Shown piece by piece: positions 44,999-53,820 of a stretch of DNA of 64,000 nucleotides. Under the pieces are notes generated by a model. It saw only the letters and a list, made by a program, of their open reading frames with translations, had not been told where the DNA came from and made no database searches. The stretch spans positions 62,001-126,000 of the forward strand of contig NZ_QKZT01000004.1 in assembly GCF_003254055.1 (NCBI RefSeq), in the 5' to 3' direction. The DNA comes from Algoriphagus chordae (GTDB lineage: Bacteria > Bacteroidota > Bacteroidia > Cytophagales > Cyclobacteriaceae). A program made the position numbers and the translations under genes. How positions within the stretch are numbered: the first letter of the stretch is position 1; each line of letters begins with the position of its first letter.

Positions 44999-47900
44999 AT
45001 GAAAGGATATGTTGTTTGTGGAATAGCTTGTTTGTTGATGCTTTGGTCTGGGACAGTGGTCGCCCAAAGCGAAGTAGAAAAGCTGGTTTTCCGAAATTTG
45101 GATGAAAGTCTAGGTTTATCCAATTCCAATATCCTGAGTATAATCAGAGATGCTGATGGAATGATGTGGTATGGTACAGCCTATGGTTTGTATCGATACG
45201 ATGGCACGAGAACAAAGATTTTTTTAAATACGAAAGACTCCACTTCTATTTCTCATAATGATATCCAGAAGATGTTTGTTGGCCCAAAAGATGAGCTTTG
45301 GGTGAAAAGCGTAAATGGAGTTTTTGATATCTATAATCCTGAAGAAAATCACTTTTCAAGAGGTGTAACAGTTTTTTCTTCCACTTACCACTTAGCTTCA
45401 GATTCAGTAGGTATGCTGATGAAGGACCGCCAGAATAGGTTTTGGTTTACCCATCCTGCCAAGGGTATCAGCATCTATGATGAGTCTACTGGAGAAACAG
45501 CTTATGTCAAAAAAAATGAAGAGAAGGGTAGTCTGACTTCTAACCAGGTAGTAGCTATTTCCGAAGCACCAGATGGATTGATATGGGTTGTTCACAGTTC
45601 TGGAGCAATCGATCTATTGGATCCAAATCGCTTGATTGTAACCATGACCTTGAGGCTTCCTAAGGATGAAATTCCAGTAGCTGCTTCATATGAGATCATG
45701 ATTGATTCAGATGGAGATGCCTGGATCATAGACCCAGAGCGAGATTTGGGCGTTTTTTTCATAGATGGTTATACGCACGAGATTGAAGTCAATCAAGAAG
45801 AGCGAGGACAGTTTCGGTTAAATAATAATATGGTCAAAACCATTATTGAAGCCAAGAAGGGACAAATATGGCTAGGTACTGACCATGGAGGGATAAATGT
45901 TCTTGATAAAAATACGGGTAGCGTCAAATACCTGAATGGTGAAAATGTTCAGGATAATTCTATGCCTCATAATGTGGTCTATTCCTTATACAAAGACAAT
46001 GAAGACATTATTTGGGTAGGCACTCATAAGAAAGGTGTGGCTTATTATCATCAGGGTTTGCTGCGTTTTTCTCATGTACGCAAAAATTTTTCTGACATTA
46101 ATTCACTTCCATTCAATGACGTTAATGCATTTGCTGAGGATAGTTTAGGCAACTTATACATAGGCACTAATGGAGGGGGACTTTACTACCATAATAGAAA
46201 AACGAATACCTATAAACATTATAAGCACAATCCAGACACTAAGAATAGTCTAACTGGCGATGTCATCGTAGACTTGATGATTGATCATGATGGTATATTA
46301 TGGATAGGTACCTATTTGAATGGTTTGGGAAGCTTTAATGGCAAGGATTTTAAGAATTACCATTATCAACCAGAGGATGTGTCAGGTATCCCAGGCCCTA
46401 GTATTTGGAAGCTTTTTGAGGATAGTACAGGCAAAATCTGGATAGGCACATTAAGATCTGGGATTTCTATGCTAGATGTAGATAGAAAGGTTTTTCATAA
46501 TTACCCTGCTGGAAGTCCTCCATTTTTCACCAACAACCAGTACATCACTGGCTTCGCAGAGGATAAAGCTGGGAATATTTGGGTTTCTGGAGGATCTGGC
46601 CTGAATATGTTGAATTACGAAACTGGTCAACACGCATTTTATTCGGAGAGTCAGAGTAATGGTCTTTTAAATTCGAATACCACTGATTTGTTTATGGATT
46701 CAAATGGAATATTGTGGGTGACAGCTTTGGATGGCCTATACTATTTCAATACCACTGATAGCTCATTTGTGCATTATGGTGAAGCTGAAGGATTGCCTAC
46801 ATCATATCTTGTTGATTTGGTGGAAGATGATGCGAGTAATCTGTGGATTAGCTCCCAGATGGGTTTGAGTTATGCTGAGATTAATAGAGATGTAAATCCT
46901 TTCTCTATTACGTTTCAGAATTTTGATCAGAAGGATGGACTTCAGGCGGCTTTATTTAATAAAAATGCTGCTCTCAAAACGAGTAAAAATGAATTCATCT
47001 TCGGTGGACCTAATGGCTATAATATATTCAAAACCGAAAATTTCGCCTTTGAAAGAAACAATCCAAAAGTAGTCTTCACAGATTTCCAGCTTTTCAATGA
47101 GGACGTCAATGTAGGAGATGAGTTAAGTAATAGAATACTCCTGCCCAAGGCTTTAGAAAAAATGGATCAGCTTGTGCTTAAGCATGATGAAAATATTTTC
47201 TCAATTGGTTTCTCTGCCTTGAACTTTCTTTACCCAGAAAAAAACAAGTATCGCTATAAGTTGCTGGGCTTCAATGACGACTGGATATATCTAAATGATG
47301 ATCTGGCAAAAGTGACCTTCACTAACCTTGATCCAGGGAATTACACCTTGGTAGTGCAGCCTGGGACGGTTTTGGATGGCTGGAGTTTGTATGAATACAA
47401 ATTGGATATTAAGATTCTAGCTCCTTTTTGGAAGACTCCAATTGCCTATTTCCTATACCTGATTGCAGTTCTAGCCATCATATTCTATTTCAGGCATCAG
47501 ATGTTGACTAGACAAAGAGAGAATTTTGATAGAGAGCAGGCTCTTCGTGAATCAAAGCGGGTACAGGAATTGGACAGGCTTAAAACCAAGTTCTTCACCA
47601 ATCTAAGTCACGAATTCAGAACGCCTCTTTCCTTGATTTTAACGCCTACCGAGCACCTGATTTCTGAGACCGAAAACACAGGCTTATTAAGTCAATACAA
47701 GATCATTCAGCGAAATGCCAGACGCTTACTCAAGTTGATTAACCAATTGCTAGATGTGAAAAACATAGAAAATGGAGGTTTGGCATTCCATCCTTCAGAA
47801 GGCGATGTGGTACAATTCATCAAGGACTGTGTGGCAGACTTCCATGAGCTATCCGAAAACAAGCATATTCACCTGAACTTCGAAACAAATACCCATGGGC

Positions 47901-49096
47901 AGCAGGCGATTTTTGATCCTGACAAGTTGGAGAAAGTCCTGTTCAATTTGCTATCCAATGCCTTCAAATTCACTCAGGAGGATGGTGCAATCACAGTTGC
48001 ATTAGAGCTACAGCAGGAAAATGAGGAGAATGGCATTTTGATTCTTTCTGTATCCGATACTGGCGTTGGGATCTCTAAGGAAGACCAAGAGAATATCTTC
48101 GAAAGATTTTATACCACAGAAGGACATAAACAGCAGTTGAATCAGGGTAGTGGCATTGGCTTGTCTTTGGTTCAGGATTTTGCACGAACGATGAAAGGAG
48201 AGATCAGGGTAGAATCTGAGCCAGGTATGGGTTCAGTTTTTAGTTTGATTATACCATTGGTGTTGATTATTCCGGATGATTGGGAGGAAGAGGATGAAGT
48301 CGTTGTCAATGAAGGCGGAGATTTGAAAGAAGTGATTCTTCTCGCTGAGGATCATGTGGAATTCAGAAATTATTTAAAGGACTGTCTTTCCAAAAATTAC
48401 CAGGTTCTTACGGCTAATAATGGGTTACAAGGTTGGGAACTAGCACAGCAGCATATACCAGACTTGATTATTTCTGATTTCATGATGCCCCAAATGGACG
48501 GAAAGGAATTTTGTCAGAAGGTGAAAGGTGATATTAAAACTTCCCACATTCCAGTAATCTTGCTTACCGCCAAAAAGTCCGAAGAAACGATGGTTCAGAG
48601 TTTGGATTCTGGCTGTAACCTTTATCTCACAAAGCCATTCAATCTTGAGATTTTGCAACTTAACGTCAAGAATCTCTTGCGTGAGCGAAACCTGATCCAA
48701 GAGCAAAATCGTAACAAAATTCAAATAAACGCTTCGGAAGTGAAGGTGACATCCCTTGACGATCAGTTGATTCAGAAAGCAGTGGCAGTTGTGGAGAAGT
48801 ACATGGAAGACCCTCAGTTGTCAGTAGAATTTCTGAGTAAGGAATTGGGGATGAGTAGAGTTCATTTGTACAAAAAACTCCAGTCCATCACAGGAAAAAG
48901 CCCGATTGAATTTATTCGCCTCATCAGATTGAAACGAGCGTCTCAGCTATTGGCAAAAAGCCAGTTGAATATCTCAGAGATTGCCTATATGGTGGGCTAT
49001 AATAACGCAAAGTATTTCGCGAAACACTTCAAAGCGGAATTCTCTATGCTTCCTTCAGAATATGCGGCAAAACAGCAGGAAATTGCTGCTGAGTAG
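44999..49096 (+). CDS. Hybrid two-component system regulator (HTCS)
   Basis: A single-chain sensor kinase/response regulator that detects a glycan breakdown product in the periplasm and activates the adjacent polysaccharide locus. 1365 residues in order: signal peptide (1-22), about 14 two-component propeller repeats ('GMMWYGTAYGLYRYDG', 'GQIWLGTDHGGINVLD', 'GILWIGTYLNGLGSFNG') to about 690, a Y_Y_Y domain (about 735-790), one membrane helix (about 810-832), HisKA with phospho-acceptor His871 in 'NLSHEFRTPL', HATPase ('DTGVGISKEDQENIFERFY', 'GSGIGLSL'), a receiver domain with Asp1160 in 'IISDFMMPQMDG', and a C-terminal AraC helix-turn-helix ('SRVHLYKKLQSITGKSPIEFIRLIRLKRA'). All phosphotransfer residues are present. 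It lies directly before GH5-susCD, which it probably controls. Confidence 0.97.
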   Translation: MKGYVVCGIACLLMLWSGTVVAQSEVEKLVFRNLDESLGLSNSNILSIIRDADGMMWYGTAYGLYRYDGTRTKIFLNTKDSTSISHNDIQKMFVGPKDELWVKSVNGVFDIYNPEENHFSRGVTVFSSTYHLASDSVGMLMKDRQNRFWFTHPAKGISIYDESTGETAYVKKNEEKGSLTSNQVVAISEAPDGLIWVVHSSGAIDLLDPNRLIVTMTLRLPKDEIPVAASYEIMIDSDGDAWIIDPERDLGVFFIDGYTHEIEVNQEERGQFRLNNNMVKTIIEAKKGQIWLGTDHGGINVLDKNTGSVKYLNGENVQDNSMPHNVVYSLYKDNEDIIWVGTHKKGVAYYHQGLLRFSHVRKNFSDINSLPFNDVNAFAEDSLGNLYIGTNGGGLYYHNRKTNTYKHYKHNPDTKNSLTGDVIVDLMIDHDGILWIGTYLNGLGSFNGKDFKNYHYQPEDVSGIPGPSIWKLFEDSTGKIWIGTLRSGISMLDVDRKVFHNYPAGSPPFFTNNQYITGFAEDKAGNIWVSGGSGLNMLNYETGQHAFYSESQSNGLLNSNTTDLFMDSNGILWVTALDGLYYFNTTDSSFVHYGEAEGLPTSYLVDLVEDDASNLWISSQMGLSYAEINRDVNPFSITFQNFDQKDGLQAALFNKNAALKTSKNEFIFGGPNGYNIFKTENFAFERNNPKVVFTDFQLFNEDVNVGDELSNRILLPKALEKMDQLVLKHDENIFSIGFSALNFLYPEKNKYRYKLLGFNDDWIYLNDDLAKVTFTNLDPGNYTLVVQPGTVLDGWSLYEYKLDIKILAPFWKTPIAYFLYLIAVLAIIFYFRHQMLTRQRENFDREQALRESKRVQELDRLKTKFFTNLSHEFRTPLSLILTPTEHLISETENTGLLSQYKIIQRNARRLLKLINQLLDVKNIENGGLAFHPSEGDVVQFIKDCVADFHELSENKHIHLNFETNTHGQQAIFDPDKLEKVLFNLLSNAFKFTQEDGAITVALELQQENEENGILILSVSDTGVGISKEDQENIFERFYTTEGHKQQLNQGSGIGLSLVQDFARTMKGEIRVESEPGMGSVFSLIIPLVLIIPDDWEEEDEVVVNEGGDLKEVILLAEDHVEFRNYLKDCLSKNYQVLTANNGLQGWELAQQHIPDLIISDFMMPQMDGKEFCQKVKGDIKTSHIPVILLTAKKSEETMVQSLDSGCNLYLTKPFNLEILQLNVKNLLRERNLIQEQNRNKIQINASEVKVTSLDDQLIQKAVAVVEKYMEDPQLSVEFLSKELGMSRVHLYKKLQSITGKSPIEFIRLIRLKRASQLLAKSQLNISEIAYMVGYNNAKYFAKHFKAEFSMLPSEYAAKQQEIAAE

Positions 49097-49120
49097 ATTT
49101 TTTATCTTTAGTTAACGATC

Positions 49121-49178
49121 ATTACCCTAATCGGAAACAATTGATACCCAGGTTTGAAATTCTGTAGTTGTAAAATTG
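49121..49178 (+). promoter_or_regulatory. Candidate HTCS operator and promoter of the GH5 gene
   Basis: Two half-sites, ATTACCC (49121-49127) and GATACCC (49143-49149), are in direct orientation with their ACCC cores 22 bp apart. Twenty-one bases after the second comes TAAAATTG (49171-49178), one mismatch from the TAnnTTTG -7 box, with no good -33 box. The same layout stands before susC. A direct repeat replacing a weak -33 is typical of an AraC-type activator site. An inverted repeat AGTTGT/ACAACT (49166-49171 with 49178-49183) overlaps the -7 region. Confidence 0.5.
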
Positions 49179-49203
49179 ACAACTCAATTAACAAACCCAC
49201 AGA

Positions 49204-50208
49204 ATGAAAAGATTTTTAGTCATTGCATGCCTGCTATTAGTGTCATGTTCGGAAGCTTCTGCTCCCGATCCAATTGCCAATCCCCCTGTCGCAACACCAG
49301 ATCCTGAGCCAGTTGGCGAAGTGAAGTACTTTGGACAGCTTAAAGTAACTGATGGAAAGTTGACAGACAGCGAAGGAACAGCTGTTATGCTTCGCGGAGT
49401 AAGCTTCGGCTGGCATAATTGGTGGCCTAGATTTTATAATACTTCTGCTGTCAAGTGGCTAAAAAACGACTGGAATGCCAACTTGGTAAGAGCAGCAATG
49501 GGAGTGGACCCAGCTGGTGCATATTTAGAAAATCCAGAATTCGCCATCGAGAAAATCAAAGCAGTAGTAGATGCCGCCATCGCTGAGAATATGTACGTGA
49601 TCATAGACTGGCATAGTCATGACTTATATCCAGAACAAGCGAGGGAATTTTTTATAGAAATGGCGCAGACGTATGGAGATAGCCCACATGTGATTTATGA
49701 GCTTTTCAACGAACCAGATTATGAAACATGGGAAGAGGTGAAGGCATATAGTGAGGAGATCATCAAAGAAATCAGAAAGTACGATCCAGATAATTTGATT
49801 CTTGTTGGTTCTCCTACTTGGTCTCAGGATATACATCTGGTAGCTCAGAATCCCATTTTGAATCAGGAGAATATTATGTATGTTTTGCATTTCTATGCGG
49901 CTACGCATAAAGACTATTTGAGAGATAGAGCTGAGAAAGCTTTTCAGGCTGGACTTCCACTTTTCGTGACCGAGTGTGCAGGGATGGAAGCTACGGGAGA
50001 TGGTCCTATTGATACCGCTTCTTGGAATGCTTGGTTGAGTTGGATGGAAAGTAGAAAAATCTCTTTTTCGGCTTGGTCCATTGCTGATAAGGATGAGACA
50101 TGTTCTATGCTTTTGCCTGCGGCATCTTCTGAAGGAAACTGGACAGATTCTCAGATTAAGCCCTGGGGGGAAATTGTAAAAGGAGCACTTGAAAAGAATC
50201 TACAATAG
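49204..50208 (+). CDS. GH5 endo-beta-1,4-glucanase lipoprotein
   Basis: A surface or periplasmic endoglucanase of glycoside hydrolase family 5, probably subfamily 2 (cellulase-type). 334 residues: lipoprotein signal with the lipobox ending at Cys15 (LLLVSC), a Pro-rich linker (about 20-40), then the TIM barrel with 'LRGVSFGWHNWWPRFYN', 'VRAAMGVDPAG', 'VIIDWHSHDLYP', the acid/base Glu170 in 'YELFNEP' and the nucleophile Glu257 in 'FVTECAG'. Both catalytic residues and the barrel residues around them are present. The VTECAG version (Cys after Glu) is not the more usual VTEWG. It is the first enzyme of the locus, between the HTCS and susC genes. It probably cuts beta-1,4-glucan or glucan-backbone hemicellulose. 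Confidence 0.93.
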   Translation: MKRFLVIACLLLVSCSEASAPDPIANPPVATPDPEPVGEVKYFGQLKVTDGKLTDSEGTAVMLRGVSFGWHNWWPRFYNTSAVKWLKNDWNANLVRAAMGVDPAGAYLENPEFAIEKIKAVVDAAIAENMYVIIDWHSHDLYPEQAREFFIEMAQTYGDSPHVIYELFNEPDYETWEEVKAYSEEIIKEIRKYDPDNLILVGSPTWSQDIHLVAQNPILNQENIMYVLHFYAATHKDYLRDRAEKAFQAGLPLFVTECAGMEATGDGPIDTASWNAWLSWMESRKISFSAWSIADKDETCSMLLPAASSEGNWTDSQIKPWGEIVKGALEKNLQ

Positions 50209-50320
50209 TTAGTTAGTAAGCTTTTCGAAAATATTTCTTCTTTTTCAGGACTTTTCTCTTGATTTAAAAAGCGTTAAAACAGCCAAAAAACGATGTTTTC
50301 AAACGATTTCGTGTGGGTTA

Positions 50321-50384
50321 ACATTTGATACCCCTATTAAAAACATTTGGATACCCTCTAGCGAGAATACTAAAACTACATTTA
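50321..50384 (+). promoter_or_regulatory. Candidate HTCS operator and promoter of the susC operon
   Basis: Direct repeat ACATTTG-ATACCC (50321-50333) and ACATTTGGATACCC (50343-50356): the ACATTTG parts are 22 bp apart and the ATACCC parts 23 bp apart. Twenty bases after the second copy is TACATTTA (50377-50384), one mismatch from TAnnTTTG, without a -33 box. The arrangement matches that before the GH5 gene. The transcript would carry a leader of about 250 nt including the small ORF at 50546. Confidence 0.55.
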
Positions 50385-50545
50385 TTCGGATCAAACCAAT
50401 AAACCCAAAAACCTGATCCAATTCTTTTTTAGATTGTGTCTTTCTGACTTCAGTCGTCATCGAAAAAATAAGTTCGATGTTAAGAATGCTTCTCAGTTTT
50501 TGGTGTTTGAAGGAATGATTTTTTATTAACACAAACCCAAACTGT

Positions 50546-50647
50546 ATGAAACACTTCCACCCAAACAACACTATGAGTACAAGCTCAGGAAATCCTTTTC
50601 CTGCTCAAAACCTATATACCAATTTCTTACAATTAAACCCTTCATGA
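50546..50647 (+). CDS. 33-codon upstream ORF overlapping the susC start
   Basis: A small ORF (MKHFHPNNTM... to ...NFLQLNPS) from ATG 50546 to TGA 50645-50647. Its stop overlaps the susC start ATG at 50644 as ATGA, and a second susC ATG is at 50647. Such overlap allows translational coupling: ribosomes ending the small ORF would reinitiate at susC. The peptide has no signal sequence or known domain; its sequence may be irrelevant. I cannot confirm that it is translated. Confidence 0.45.
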   Translation: MKHFHPNNTMSTSSGNPFPAQNLYTNFLQLNPS

Positions 50648-53600
50648 TGAAAAAACTATTACCGCTTTGGCTTATGCTTTTGGCAGGTGTAGTCCACGCT
50701 CAAGTCACCGTAAAAGGTAAAGTGACAGGCTCAGGCGACGGACTCTCACTCCCAGGAGTAACCGTGCTGGTGAAAGGCACCACCACAGGAGTAGCATCAC
50801 AGGAAGACGGATACTATTCGATTTCCGTGCCTTCCCCCAACTCAATTCTTGTTTTTAGCTTTATTGGCTTTGAATCGCAAGAAGTGACTGTTGGTAACCA
50901 ATCTATTATTGATATTATCCTACAGGAAGATTTAGCTTCTTTAGATGAAGTCGTGGTCGTAGGATATGGTACCATGAAAAAACGTGACATGTCAAGTGCA
51001 CAGGTTTCTGTGACTTCTGAAGACATAGAACGAACGGTGAACACAACAGTGGAGCAGGCCTTACAAGGACGTGCTGCTGGTGTATATGTGACACAAAACA
51101 CGGGTGCTCCAGGAGGAGGTGTTTCGGTAAACATTCGAGGTGTTAACTCAATTGGTGGGACAAATCAGCCACTGTATGTGATCGATGGAGTCCAGGTACA
51201 GCCTGCCGCAGTATCCTATGGTAACACTTCTTCTACTAATCCATTGGCGGGTATTAACCCCAGTGATATAGAATCGATGGAAGTACTACAAGGACCATCT
51301 GCAACGGCTATCTACGGATCCAGAGGTACTAATGGAGTTATCATGATTACCACTAAGCGTGGTAAGTCCGGTGAAACCAAAATAACTTATAATTACCTCT
51401 ATTCACTTCAGGATAAACCAGAAAATCTAGATGTAATGTCATTGAGTCAATATGCAACAATGACTAATGATATTCGCGAAATCACTGGCGGTGATCCTCC
51501 AGCAGCTTTTCTTGATCCAACACTTTTAGGTGAGGGAACAAACTGGCAAGACGCGTTATTTAAAACGGCACCACTGAACAAGCATAATATTACCCTTACC
51601 GGTGGAGATGAAAAAACAAAATTCTATATCTCTGGTGAATATTTCAACCAGGAAGGTGTGGCGATTGGATCCTCATTTGATCGTTATTCTTTGAGAACAA
51701 ACATCGATAACCAAACTAGGAAATGGTTGAAAATCGGGTTGAACTTGCAGCTTTACCACACAGATGAGCAATTGGCTACTGGTAGTTCTGATGTAATCAA
51801 TAATGCGATCCAGATGGCTCCAAATGTACCAGTAACCAACCCAGATGGGTCTTGGGGTGGTGCGGATCCTGTAAACGGTTCAAGCTTACAATTTACTCCT
51901 GCCAACCCAATTGCTTTGGCTAATCTATTGGATAGAAGCTATAAAAGAAGAGGAGCTCAGGGTGGTTTCAATGTTGAAATAGACATCGTTAAAGGTTTGA
52001 AGTTCCGTACTATGGTGAACACCAACATCAACTATAACAACGGCCACTTCTTCACACCAACCTACACCTTAGGCGTAGTGACTAATGATACCAATAGTTT
52101 GACTGAGGATGCTAGTAATAGTTTCTATTGGAACTGGAACCAGATGCTTACTTATAATGCAATTTGGGGCAAGCATGCCTTGGATGTCATGGCCAGCCAT
52201 GAGGCTCAAGAATCTCAATATGAATTCTTAAGAGGTGGTAGAGTGAATTTCCCATCCAATGATCTTCAAGAACTTGGTCTTGGTTCTGCGCAAGGTGCTA
52301 CTAACAGTGGTGGAGCAAATCATTGGGCGATGGAATCTTTCTTTGCTAGAGTGAACTATACCTTCAATGAGAAATACATCCTTTTGGGTGCATTTAGAGC
52401 TGATGGTTCTGCCAACTTTGGTCCTGAAAATAGATGGGGCTATTTCCCTTCTGTATCTGCAGCATGGAGAGTGTCAGAAGAAAACTTCCTACAGGATGCA
52501 ACCTGGTTAGATGAATTCAAAATTCGTTTTGAAACTGGCCTTACGGGCAACCAAGGTGATGCAAATGCAATTTATGCACCGCTTAGCTCACCTAGTATTC
52601 CTACTCCATGGGGTGGTGGTTTCTTAGTATCTAGATTTGGTAACCCAAATTTGAAATGGGAAGAGACTTCTACTGTGAATCTTGGTTTTAACTTGAATAT
52701 GTTAAATAATAGAATTCAGATTGAAGGAGATTTTTACATTAAGAAAACTGATAACCTACTTCTGCCAAATCCGCTTCCATGGTACATGGGTACATCTGCA
52801 GAAGGAAGTATAGGTACTCCAACTGTAAACATTGGAGCTTTGCAAAATAAAGGCTACGGAATCACGATCAACACGATCAATATTGATAATAGAGCTAGCG
52901 ATTTTACTTGGAGTTCTAATTACAACTTCTCAGGTTTCAAAACTGAAGTAACCAAGTTTTTCTCTGAAACTGCTTTCATCGATCGTACAGCATGGTGGTT
53001 GAATAACTTTACCTCCAGAGCAGTTCCAGGTCAAGCACCGTGGTTGTTTTATGGATATCAATCTGAAGGTTTGTTCCAAAGTGTAGAAGAAGTAGAGTCT
53101 AGCCCTAGACCAGTGGATAATTCAGGTAATCCACTTCCAGTAGGTGAAGATGGTATCTATGTAGGTGATATCAAATACAAAGATATCAATGAAGACGGTG
53201 TGATCGATGAGCGTGATCAGACTTTCATCGGCAACCCTTGGCCTAAATTCACCTTTGGTATGACGCAGCAATTTACGTATAAAGGTTTCGCCCTGGATAT
53301 CTTATTTACAGGAGCTCTTGGTGTAGATATTTATAACTACAATAGATTCCTAAACATCAACCCAAACAATGTGAACTTGGGTAGAAACATGTTGTTGGAA
53401 ACTTACGATTATGCTAGGATCGAAATGGATGGTTCGGGCAATCCTTACATCGCTAATGCCGGAACTGATATCCCTAGGATTACAGCTACCGACTTGAATG
53501 GTAACGGAACTAGAATCTCTGACAAATTTGTAGAGGATGGCTCTTACGTTAGACTTAAAAACATCAACCTGTCCTACATATTTCCTAATGAAATACTCGG

Positions 53601-53802
53601 GAAGCAAAATGTTGTGAGAGGTTTGAAGTTGTCTGTAGGTGTACAAAATGCATTCACATTCACTAAATATAAAGGCTATGATCCTGAAGTTGGTGCTGCT
53701 GTTGGTAACAACGTGTCTGCGGGAAATCAGCTGATCGGTGTAGACTATGGTAGATATCCACAGACGAGAATGTATACATTCAGCTTAGGTGTTGACTTCT
53801 AA
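50644..53802 (+). CDS. SusC/RagA-family TonB-dependent oligosaccharide transporter
   Basis: Outer-membrane importer for large oligosaccharides, working with the SusD lid and energised by TonB. 1052 residues: signal peptide ending near residue 20 (VHA-Q), a carboxypeptidase-regulatory-like beta domain (about 22-100, 'VKGKVTGSGDGLSLPGVTVLVKGTTTG'), the SusC signature and plug domain (about 103-230, 'LDEVVVVGYGTMKKRDMSSA' and 'LQGRAAGVYVTQNTGAPGGG'), and the 22-strand barrel ending 'RMYTFSLGVDF' with a terminal aromatic residue. It starts at ATG 50644 or 50647. It is followed 18 bp later by susD and lies in an operon with the glycan-binding protein. The DNA upstream holds a candidate HTCS site and a small ORF. 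Confidence 0.97.
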   Translation: MMKKLLPLWLMLLAGVVHAQVTVKGKVTGSGDGLSLPGVTVLVKGTTTGVASQEDGYYSISVPSPNSILVFSFIGFESQEVTVGNQSIIDIILQEDLASLDEVVVVGYGTMKKRDMSSAQVSVTSEDIERTVNTTVEQALQGRAAGVYVTQNTGAPGGGVSVNIRGVNSIGGTNQPLYVIDGVQVQPAAVSYGNTSSTNPLAGINPSDIESMEVLQGPSATAIYGSRGTNGVIMITTKRGKSGETKITYNYLYSLQDKPENLDVMSLSQYATMTNDIREITGGDPPAAFLDPTLLGEGTNWQDALFKTAPLNKHNITLTGGDEKTKFYISGEYFNQEGVAIGSSFDRYSLRTNIDNQTRKWLKIGLNLQLYHTDEQLATGSSDVINNAIQMAPNVPVTNPDGSWGGADPVNGSSLQFTPANPIALANLLDRSYKRRGAQGGFNVEIDIVKGLKFRTMVNTNINYNNGHFFTPTYTLGVVTNDTNSLTEDASNSFYWNWNQMLTYNAIWGKHALDVMASHEAQESQYEFLRGGRVNFPSNDLQELGLGSAQGATNSGGANHWAMESFFARVNYTFNEKYILLGAFRADGSANFGPENRWGYFPSVSAAWRVSEENFLQDATWLDEFKIRFETGLTGNQGDANAIYAPLSSPSIPTPWGGGFLVSRFGNPNLKWEETSTVNLGFNLNMLNNRIQIEGDFYIKKTDNLLLPNPLPWYMGTSAEGSIGTPTVNIGALQNKGYGITINTINIDNRASDFTWSSNYNFSGFKTEVTKFFSETAFIDRTAWWLNNFTSRAVPGQAPWLFYGYQSEGLFQSVEEVESSPRPVDNSGNPLPVGEDGIYVGDIKYKDINEDGVIDERDQTFIGNPWPKFTFGMTQQFTYKGFALDILFTGALGVDIYNYNRFLNINPNNVNLGRNMLLETYDYARIEMDGSGNPYIANAGTDIPRITATDLNGNGTRISDKFVEDGSYVRLKNINLSYIFPNEILGKQNVVRGLKLSVGVQNAFTFTKYKGYDPEVGAAVGNNVSAGNQLIGVDYGRYPQTRMYTFSLGVDF

Positions 53803-53820
53803 TCCAAAAATCATAAACAA

